Positions 56,030 through 64,000 of a stretch of 64,000 bases of DNA are shown here, in pieces; within the stretch, counting starts at the first letter, position 1; every line of letters begins with the position of its first letter. Both the position numbers and the translations under genes were made by a program. The notes beneath the pieces were generated by a model, which ran no database searches, was not told where the DNA came from, and saw only the letters and a program-made list of their open reading frames with translations. The stretch is from assembly GCA_949358305.1 (NCBI GenBank), contig OX442314.1:6947087-7011086 (forward strand), written 5' to 3'. Source of the DNA: Strigamia acuminata (lineage: Eukaryota > Arthropoda > Chilopoda > Geophilomorpha > Linotaeniidae).

Positions 56030-56560
56030 CATTCTTTAGCGGCTTTCTGGGTTGCTTTCCTGCAATGCTGTTGTCACTTTAGTTCCCTCATCATCAAATA
56101 TCACTCTGTGACCTTGTTATGCCAGTTGCCATATTGAAATCAGATTGCCTCTCAGGGTTTAGCACGTATGTCACGTCCGCCATGTCCAAATTGATGTTTT
56201 CGCCATCCATTCTGCTTATTAATCTGATCATTCCTCTTCCTTCAGACTCGATCTTCATCAACTCTTCTGTCAGATGGATTTGCCTCCTTTCAGCTTTGAA
56301 ATCTTGCAGAAACTCTCTGCATGACGTCATGTGCATAGTTGCACCGGAATCTAGCAGCTACTCTGTTCTCCTAAGTCCTGGAGTCGACATCGTCGCATTA
56401 AATGCATACGTTCTTGTCTTTGTCGTTGATTCTGCCTTTGTCGGGTTGGCGTATTGTGCTACTGCTCCGCTTGCAACACCTTGTCCAGGTTGACCTCGTC
56501 CAGACTGTCCGCATTCTTGTCCCCAACAAACAAAAACATAGCAACAGATCACCGCGGATA
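56030..56560 (-). pseudogene. Copia-type Gag-protease fragment
   Basis: The minus strand encodes a retropepsin active site in the copia context (LLDSGATMHMTSC, about 56366-56328) followed by copia-like sequence to NINLDMADVTYVL and, after a frame break, VIFDDEG. A stop codon interrupts the frame just before the protease motif, and the downstream integrase and RT are missing. It is unrelated in position to the copia element at 58558-64000, so it is a separate old copy. Confidence 0.7.
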
Positions 56561-56599
56561 AAACAACAATAATAGCAGTATCATTTCTTTGAAACGTAT

Positions 56600-57100
56600 A
56601 TCAGCGTGATTTATTCAAGATTAGCACTGGGCAGCGTCACAAATTAACATAAATTAGGGGTGTAAAATTTATTGAGAACCAACAGATCTCCGTTGTACGG
56701 GTTTCTCAGCACAGCTCAACAATTTAAAGCCAGTTCCAAATTATTTCTAGCCAATTTCAAGCTATTTTTCTACACGGTGCTGACAAGTGAGAATACATGT
56801 AATTTAGTGAGTGAAGCATAAATTGCAACCTTTTGGGGTATAAACAAGGCAAAATCTTAGAAAATGAGGAATAAAATTGAGCAAACTTACCTGGTCAAAG
56901 ACGGAGAAGATTGTGAAAGCAATATCGATGTGAATTTGTTTGTTCTTGTCAAGTTCTTGGATCGAAATAACTATGGCAACAACAATTGGAAATTAATCGC
57001 AAAATTGTTTACTTTTCTATTTTTTTTTACAACTTATTTCCACACATGCAGTCAATACAAAATGGTATTTTTTTATACTTTTTTTTTTTTTTTTTAGTTT
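56600..57100. other. Intergenic, no gene recognised
   Basis: AT-rich sequence with no supported exon. Confidence 0.4.
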
Positions 57101-57771
57101 TTGAACCAATGTACATTTTTTCTATTGGTATACTTGTATTTGCCACTTGATCAGACTTCAAACAACTTTTCTGTCCAAATGGCCGATTTGATTTATAATT
57201 ACGGAAATGACATCGTAGAACTGCAGAAAGACAAATGGCTGCCAAACTAGAAATAAACACAGCATCTCAACGAACCAAATATGGCTCGAAACTCGCTAGA
57301 ATGACTACAGATCGTCATAATATCAGTGTCAATCGATTCCCTGATAAAAGGTGCAGTGTACATTCTAATGTAGTCATAACAACAATTTTTGCTCAATAAT
57401 TTGAAATGAGTTACATCAATAGGTAAAAGTACAAACTTACACAAGTTACTCAACTAAATATAAAATTGAGAACAGAAATAGTTTTAGTTTTTTGTGCATT
57501 CAAACAAATATACGACGTGTCAAACATGTGCTTTTAATTCATTTATAAATACATGTATAAAGTTCGAGGAAGGGCACACAAAAAATCGCACTGGGCGCTG
57601 ATAGAGCTGAAGACAGACTCTGACTTTGACAATAAGGATTTTTGCGGGAACTAACAATTCGTGATGATTAAATGTAGATTTATTTTTTAATCTGTGACAA
57701 AAGAAATTTTAAATATTCTTATATGTGCTTAGATAATATTTGTAATATCTTATTTCCACTCAGAGTGTAAA

Positions 57772-58144
57772 TCAGCGACCCATATCTTGATTCTGATACC
57801 AATTATAAGTTTTTAAAATCCAATCGTACAAAGAGAGTAGTGACATTCCCAAACCTAGTCCTACAATGCTACCAAAATCGCTTACGAATTGAGATATCGG
57901 ATATGCTTGTTTCTCTTCTACAATCTCTGCAAAGCTATCAGCAAATTGGAATACTAGCATAGTTACGCGATTTTCTGGTTTATTCTCCCGAAAAGTACTT
58001 TTGTAAAAAATATGTTCGCAAGGTTGTTTACATTTGCATTGGTTTTGGTTCGAGTCAAGGTTGCTTAAATACGAGAAATGAGAGGTAGTTACAGCACTTG
58101 TAGTGTTACAAACTGGCAAATTAGGTTTTCCCATGTATGGTAAT
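57772..58144 (-). pseudogene. Third copy of the DEG/ENaC terminal exon
   Basis: It is homologous to exon 10 of the two-domain gene (50913-50538) with its acceptor (CAG at 58145-58147), intact frame, KQCKCKQPC-type motif, TM2 with G-M-S and stop. The sequence 3' of it (57100-57771) is a shortened copy of 49390-50537. No upstream DEG/ENaC exons are found to the right, so it looks like an orphan exon from a further partial duplication. It is more diverged than the two tandem copies. Confidence 0.7.
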
Positions 58145-58557
58145 CTGAAACAAAGAGGAGATTGGTTAAAGATGCAAATGGTTGCAGTTTATCTGCTGAA
58201 AAGGGTTAGGTGTTTTTGAACAGATTCAATCTGGTGATGCAGCGTGTGACAGTAATGATTTCTTATTAAATAAGTTAGAAATTTTGACACTAAATGGCGC
58301 AAATCGCAAATAGCGCAAATTTCAATTAGAAAATTGAATAAATATATAATTAATATTTATCCATTTCACATAAAACAACAACGATTAGATATTAGTTATA
58401 AATGAAGATTTTATACAAAATACACCAAAATAACTAATTTCCAAGGAAATTAGTGAAACTCAGCCAAAAGTATTAACCAGGGATTATGTCACCCCACGCA
58501 CCTGTACAGAGTTCGGATTAAGTCAAAAGACTTAATCCTGAATGTGTCCTGTGTATC

Positions 58558-58640
58558 TGTTGGATAATTTAGCAGAAATCCCAATTGGGAAAGAGTTCAC
58601 ACAGTCTTACATGTTTGGTTGCAACTCACTAGAACGACAT
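58558..58640 (-). mobile_element. Copia 3' LTR, distal half
   Basis: On the minus strand the copia LTR starts TGTTAGAGATATATTC at 60617, is interrupted at 60533 by the gag-only element, and resumes at 58640 to end ATCCAACA at 58558. TGTT...AACA ends and a preceding purine tract (GGGCGGCTA) support the call. Confidence 0.55.
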
Positions 58641-60532
58641 TAGTATGTCTTGACTAAATAATTAAACTGTAATGGAGCATGTAAAATAACGTGACCGTTG
58701 GTGTGTTGAGGTTTTACATAACTGACTAGTTTATTCAAAGATAGGTGGCGCTGTAGTAGCAGCGTCACAATATATAACAATGGTCAAGACTGACCAATGG
58801 AGTGCGAGACACTCCAGTATCCCCTCAATTGTGGAATGGGGAAAAGAACAATTTAGAATACAGTGAAATCAATTGATCTACAAGGATGCAATGTAATTAA
58901 AGTGGGTTTAAAAACAATCAATTGGACAATGAATTAAAAGGTAACAAGTAACATGCATTGGAGTGAAGACACTCCATCATCCCCTCAATTGTGAACCAAC
59001 TAGGGGAGCATAGTAAATTCAAAGTAACAGTTTGACATGAAATGCAAATTTAAATTGAACAATAAAATACTTGGATTTTAAAACTACTGAATTATGCACG
59101 AAATAAAACTTGTAAAATTGAACATAACATGAATTTTGATTCCAACAATGAATGCAATTAAACATTGAAATGCTAACATGATACATGAACAATAGTTGAA
59201 TGAATTAGCTTGATGAATTAGCAGCTAGACGGGAGACGGAAAGGAAGTCGAAATGATTCTCTCCTTCACTCACAAGAAGCCTGAACAACAGAGGGCTAAA
59301 TGTGGCCCCGTGCCCAACGCGTACGGTAGCGTTTTGAAGGGCAAAAAGTGCGGCTAGACCGACGATGGTCCGTGACATCACTTGCGATGCACACGCCGGC
59401 ACAAGGATTCGACGACTCCGGCTGGTCCCGAAACGGACACTGGGTATTGAAGAAACTACCCAAATGGCGTCTGTGGTTGTGACCAGTGATTTTCCGCGCT
59501 GAGGCAACCGTGGTCGAATGTGCATAGATGTTGGAGACTGCACATGTGGCGAACTCCATCTGAATGGCTGACTGGTGAGCCTGAGCAAACTTCATTTCAG
59601 ACTGACTGTTGATGGTTTGCTGAATGTAGACACAACTCAACTCGTGGAATTGATCAGAATAGTTGCAGTGCTCCGAACGCAGCTGCAACGAAATGGTGAA
59701 ATCTGCAGCGGATTCCACCTGTCCCTGCACTCGGGTGTTGAAATGTCGACCGCGAGGAGGGGTTTTGAGTGCTGTTAATCGGCCTTTAACGTGGCGAGGG
59801 CAGCGAACGTCATCTGCACAAGCTTCATTGGAAAACAGGTCAGCCAAACGTGTGTACGGCAGCCCGCCGACGATGCACAACAAAACAACCACTTTCTTCG
59901 TGTCATAGGTGATGCCACTGCACACGAAAAAGCAGTCCAACTGGTCAATGTAGTGGGTCCAGTTATTCTTGATGCAATATGGTTGCAGTGAACCGATACT
60001 TGAAGCGATCACAGAAGTTTTGCATGGAAAAGGCTTACATGGAAGTAGGCCTAACGGCATGGTCACGGCGTGGTCAAGGCGTGGTCACGGCGTGGTCAAA
60101 GGTCCGAAACAGCACTTTACACTAATTTTAAGCGATTTTGTACATTACAGTTTGTGAGGTATTAATTGTTGATCTGTTTTGCATGATGATTTTCTTGAGA
60201 ACACAGGAACAATTTGAAACAGGGTTAAACCTAACGTGTGGTCCGCGTGGTCAGCGTGGTCAGGCGTCCAAAAAGTGTCCAAAAAGTGTCCAAAATTCAC
60301 CAGTTTTACAAAAAACGATTCTGTAGCGTGGATTGGTGTCCCATCTCGTCGCCAATTAGTATGTCTTGACTAAATAATTAAACTGTAATGGAGCATGTAA
60401 AATAACGTGACCGTTGGTGTGTTGAGGTTTTACATAACTGACTAGTTTATTCAAAGATAGGTGGCGCTGTAGTAGCAGCGTCACAATATATAACAATGGT
60501 CAAGACTGACCAATGGAGTGCGAGACACTCCA
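58641..60532 (-). mobile_element. Gag-only gypsy-like LTR retrotransposon
   Basis: A complete 1892-bp element: LTRs at 58641-58816 and 60357-60532 (176 bp each, no differences seen), with target duplication GACAT on both sides (58636-58640 and 60533-60537). On the minus strand the 5' LTR is followed at once by a primer-binding-type TTGGCGACGAGATGGGAC, and the 3' LTR is preceded by a polypurine tract (TTGAGGGGATAC). Only a gag region is present; there is no protease, RT or integrase. It must use proteins of another element. Confidence 0.88.
59296..60066 (-). CDS. Gypsy-type Gag polyprotein of the non-autonomous element
   Basis: 256 residues. The central part matches the metazoan gypsy gag pattern: WTHYIDQLDCFFV...GI, then a RHFNTRVQGQVESAADF stretch and LRSEHCNYSDQFHEL. 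The C-terminal part may include a remnant zinc-knuckle region in an overlapping frame (59205-59588). It forms virus-like particles in autonomous relatives. Frame integrity along the last third is uncertain. Confidence 0.65.
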   Translation of the reverse strand: MTMPLGLLPCKPFPCKTSVIASSIGSLQPYCIKNNWTHYIDQLDCFFVCSGITYDTKKVVVLLCIVGGLPYTRLADLFSNEACADDVRCPRHVKGRLTALKTPPRGRHFNTRVQGQVESAADFTISLQLRSEHCNYSDQFHELSCVYIQQTINSQSEMKFAQAHQSAIQMEFATCAVSNIYAHSTTVASARKITGHNHRRHLGSFFNTQCPFRDQPESSNPCAGVCIASDVTDHRRSSRTFCPSKRYRTRWARGHI

Positions 60533-60617
60533 GACATGTTTAATGTAACAATAGATTTTGAGTACACAATATGCTTAATACTACACATTGTTATGTAAAG
60601 TGAATATATCTCTAACA
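60533..60617 (-). mobile_element. Copia 3' LTR, proximal half
   Basis: Starts TGTTAGAGATATATTC at 60617 on the minus strand, 42 bp after the Pol stop codon, and is cut by the insertion at 58641-60532. Confidence 0.55.
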
Positions 60618-61017
60618 TAGCCGCCCATATTCATTTCCGAAAAATCAATAAACTTATTTTACAAATCTTCAGTATAATCAATCAATCCCAACTTCCTACA
60701 GTCCTGCTTCAATTTCGTGTCCGGTAACGCTTTCGTCATCAAGTCTGCGTACATCTCATCCGTTGGGACAAATTCCACTCGATAGATGCCATCCTGGATA
60801 TCTTGCCTAATGAACGAGACTCGGCGATTGAAATGTTTCGTTCTGCCATGGTAACCATGATCCTTGGTCAATGCAATGGCTGGTTGATTGTCACAGTAGA
60901 TGGTAACCGGTCGTTGGGCTTCTCGTATGTTGAGGTCCTCAATGAAGTTCTTGATCCACCTGACCTCTTTGCCCAGCTCGACCATGGCTGAAAACTCAGC
61001 CTCGCAAGTCGACATGC

Positions 61018-61718
61018 GGGACTCTATAATACGCGCGATATTCAAATGCGCGACGTCGCGATTATGAATATCACGTTCATTCATAATCGCGAATTTGCGG
61101 ATTTGAATAGTAATGGTATTCATAACCGCGACATTCTGAGATCAACAAATTCAAATCCGCGACGTCGCTCTTATGAATGGACGTGATATTCATAATCGCG
61201 AATTCGCGGATTTGAATAGTAATGGTATTCTTAACCGCGACAGGAAATGTATATACCTGAAAATGCATAAGGTCGATGCAACATCACGCCTACAGTACGG
61301 ACAACGTGGGGTGGTTCGTGCACGTTGGGCATCGGCCATTACACGGGCGCTGCAATTTGTGCAAAAGAAGGCATGTGGACAAGGTAACATTACTGTTGTC
61401 CTGACCTCCATTAGGTTAGGGCACATTCGGGCACATTCGCCACGGCCATTGTCGTCGCCGCTGCGGCAGCCCGCTCAGCCCACCCAACACAAAACGGAAC
61501 GTTACGCGGACGTTACGCGGACATTACGCGGAACATCACGCGGACGTGTTGTCGCGGTCATGAATGTTCACGAAACTTGAATCGAAACTTAAATACCGTC
61601 GCGGTTACGAATATGGAGTTATTCGTAACCGCGAAATCGCTGTTATAAAGAACTGTGGTATTCTAAACCGCGAATCTTGCATTCGCGGTTTTGAATATCG
61701 CGCGTATTATGGATCACC
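61018..61718. mobile_element. 701-bp DNA transposon with 8-bp target duplication and RING-like ORF
   Basis: Inserted in the copia RNase H region. CGACATGC flanks both ends (61010-61017 and 61719-61726). The ends are imperfect inverted repeats sharing ATAATACGCGCGATATTCAAA. The interior has a 55-bp near-perfect direct repeat (about 61077-61131 and 61190-61244) and many CGCGA motifs. An 8-bp duplication fits hAT, P or Mutator-like elements. There is no transposase. Confidence 0.82.
61190..61426 (-). CDS. RING-finger-like ORF inside the DNA transposon
   Basis: 78 residues. It contains LPCPHAFFCTNC ... CPYCRRDV, which fits the C3-x-H-x3-C-x2-C-x16-C-x2-C half of a C3HC4 RING. A plausible first cysteine pair lies just upstream in the same open frame but with x3 rather than x2 spacing. 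RING domains act as E3 ubiquitin ligases. Its start and whether it is expressed are unknown; it could be a captured host exon. Confidence 0.5.
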   Translation of the reverse strand: MCPNLMEVRTTVMLPCPHAFFCTNCSARVMADAQRARTTPRCPYCRRDVASTLCIFRYIHFLSRLRIPLLFKSANSRL

Positions 61719-64000
61719 CGACATGCATACTAACTTTAGTTTCTTCGCCTGCCAGGTGATAACCGTCCCGTTCAACATCGTAACGAAATCTGCAAAAGAC
61801 TTTGCATCCACATCACAAGAGTTCCAGGATGCATCTGTGTATCCGGTCAAATCCGCAGCACTGCCCGTATACGTCAACCGATAATTTGCCGTCCCCATCA
61901 GGTATCTCAGGATCCTTTTTGCTGCCAACCAGTGAGCTTGCTTTGGGTCGTTTAGCCACTGCGAAAGAAAAGAAACTGCAAACGCAATGTCCGGCCGCGT
62001 GCCCTGTGCCAAATAAAGTAGGGCACCAACGAGCTCCCTATATGGCTTGTCTGCAGCTGAGGGTCCCAACGGGTAACCTGGGGCGTCCAACTTCTGTGAC
62101 ACATCTAACGGAGTTTTGACCGGCTTAGCCTGTAAGAGACCAAATCTTGTAATTAATTCCGCGATATATTTGGTTTGGTCCATGGTAATCTCGTTCTTCT
62201 CATTGTTTTGACTTATGCGAATCCCTAATAGGGACTTAATCTCTCCCAAGTCAATAACCTTTATCTCCTTTCTAATTTGCTTCATCAACTGGTCTAATAA
62301 ACGATCATCATTGTCCAAGGTGATTAAATCGTCCACATAAGTGGCCACAAAAATTATGGATTGTCCCATAGTGTATTTATAGACACACTGTTCTGTCGGA
62401 TGCTTCGTAAATCCCACGGCAAGTAAAACTTTCTCCAACTTCTCGTGCCAAGCACAACCCGCTTGGGGCAAACCATATACCGCCTTCTCAAGTAAACATA
62501 CTTGAGTTGTCCGATCGCCAAATCCTTCGGGTAGCTCCATATAGACTGTCTCCTTCAGGCGGGCATGCAAATATGCCGTTTCGACGTCGTGGTGCTTGAC
62601 GCGAAGTCGGCGTTTCGCTGCTAATGCCATCAGTATTCTCACCGTGGCCAACCGTACTACAGGGGAATAAGACTCATCATAATCAACCCCCTAAATGACG
62701 TTAAATCCCTGCGCGACTAATCTTGCTTTGTATCGCGTTATGCGTCCCTCCTGGTCAGTCTTTAACGAGTAGACCCAACGAAATCCAACTACCTTCACAT
62801 CCGGAGGTCTATCAACAACTTTCCAAGTCTTTTGCTCGCTATGTGACCTTAGTTTGGCTTCCATTGCCAACTTCCACGATGCTGCTTGAGGGGAAGCCAA
62901 TGCTTGCTTATAATTCTTGGGAACTATAACCGGACCTGAGGTGTTGGTATCCATAACGTGAGCTACGTTGGCGTTGTCCAAAACAGGCGGTCGATTCCGG
63001 GTTGTCCGGTGTCTCCGCCAATCTATCGTCTCATAAGGCACAGGGGGCCGCCTAATTCTCTGTGGGTACCTCCGAACTGGGCCGCATTGCGGCAATTGGG
63101 CCGCCGGGTAAATTGGGACCCGCTCTGTTGGATCCAATGAAGGTGAATGAATGACCGGAACCTCCTCGGGTAAGTCCGGTACCATCGGTTCATCCAATCG
63201 GCCATCGTCACGAGCCAAGGATCGGGCATTGGGCAGCAAACTCAAACCCAAAGCGTCCTCATCAAATTTGACATCTCGTGGAACGAAATATTTTCGAGCT
63301 ATTGGGTCATAAAAACTCCAACCGGGAGTACTGAATGGGTATCCAGTAAATATGGCTCTCTTGGCCCGGGGTTCCAATTTCGAACGGTCCTGTGTTGGTA
63401 TCCATGTGTAAGCAAGGCTGCCATAAATCCTCATGTTTGCCACATTAGGTTTACGACCGGTCAATCTCTGAATTGGGGTTTTAGAGGCAAAACGTCGCAT
63501 CTTGGACCTATTGGAGGCATATGCGGCAGTTTCAACCGCATCTTGCCAAAATTGAGTGGGCAGTTTAGCGTCCAATAATAAGGTCCTTGCGGCGTCCAGC
63601 AACTTCCGGTTTGCACGTTCCGCGACGCCATTTTGGGAGGGGCTGTACGGAATGGTCAGCTGATGGTGGACACCACGGCTGGTCAATAAATCTTTAAATA
63701 CTGTGTTGACGAACTCAGTACCGTTGTCGGATCTCAATCGTTTTAATTTCGCCCCAAATCTCTTCTCGTAAAGTAATAAAAATTTCTTAAATTCTTCCAT
63801 CGTATCCGACTTCTTCTCCAAAAAACGAGTGAAAATCACTCGGGAGAAGTCATCCACTATTGTAAAGATGTACCTATTTCCTTTTATCGATTCATGCCTA
63901 AATGGTCCACATAAATCGACATGAAGCATTTCCATGGGGCCAGATGCCGTAATGTAATTAGTAGATACGAAGGGGGATTGCGTCTTCTTCGCCATAATGC

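Larger units (their letters stand above)
60659..64000 (-). pseudogene. Ty1/copia Pol: integrase, reverse transcriptase, RNase H (partial, disrupted)
   Basis: It runs off the right edge. Integrase core (63995 to about 63200): catalytic acids in HVDLCGP, RSDNGTEF and NGVAERANR, then a copia-type GKPN/GRKPN region. RT begins near 62780 (VVGFRWVYSLK); fingers and palm carry VETAYLHARL, VYGLPQAG and the YVDD catalytic motif (about 62335). The connection and RNase H follow (GYTDASWNS; CDNQPAIALT; ADLMTKALP). Lesions: one in-frame stop at 62688-62690 between integrase and RT, and a 701-bp DNA element inserted in RNase H (61018-61718). Otherwise the frame is open, so this copy died recently. Confidence 0.92.

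Overview
The window looks like a stretch of a compact, AT-rich invertebrate nuclear genome, most likely an arthropod. The evidence is GT-AG (and one GC-AG) spliced genes with short introns, a eukaryotic initiator tRNA, MED6, ABCC10-type ABC transporters, DEG/ENaC channels, secreted six-cysteine CS-alpha-beta peptides, Ty1/copia and gypsy-like retroelements, many MITEs, and degenerate TTAGG-like pentamers. A chelicerate is possible because of the KTx-like cysteine spacing, but the sequence does not settle the taxon. All exon models were built by hand from splice sites, phase and protein similarity.

Layout. 1-5.7 kb: the 3' end of one secreted CS-alpha-beta gene and a complete paralogue (1527-5521) in which a short cysteine-stabilised domain is followed by a long Pro/Thr-rich tail encoded by phase-1 cassette exons. 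6.0-18.8 kb (minus) and 19.3-30.7 kb (plus): two full-length ABCC10/MRP7-like transporters, head to head across a 502-bp divergent promoter region, with nearly identical exon architecture and introns filled with private minisatellites and MITEs. 30.76-33.08 kb (minus): MED6, convergent with the second transporter, with only 21 bp between the stop codons. 33.0-52.7 kb: a direct tandem segmental duplication. Its unit runs from inside MED6 exon 2, through an initiator tRNA-Met gene, a 21-bp minisatellite and a short CS-alpha-beta peptide gene, to inside a DEG/ENaC gene. The junction (44390) has CAG microhomology. Unit 1 carries a broken DEG/ENaC copy and several later insertions. Beyond unit 2, the intact DEG/ENaC gene (50538-54125, minus) encodes two complete DEG/ENaC domains in one polypeptide. 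55-58.2 kb: copia remnants and a third isolated DEG/ENaC terminal exon. 58.5-64 kb: a nest of mobile elements. A copia element runs off the right edge; its 3' LTR is interrupted by a gag-only gypsy-like element with identical 176-bp LTRs, and its RNase H region by a 701-bp DNA element carrying a RING-like ORF.

How the parts relate. The transporter pair arose by an old local duplication and shares a promoter region. The secreted peptides form a small dispersed family with an identical 46-nt signal-peptide exon. The MED6-to-DEG/ENaC duplication copied one peptide gene and the tRNA and left reciprocal fragments of the flanking genes. Filled and empty sites between the two units time several transposon insertions.

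The most interesting items are the tandem two-domain DEG/ENaC protein, the CS-alpha-beta/mucin-like fusion gene, the RING-carrying transposon, and the splice-site changes that distinguish the ABCC10 pair.
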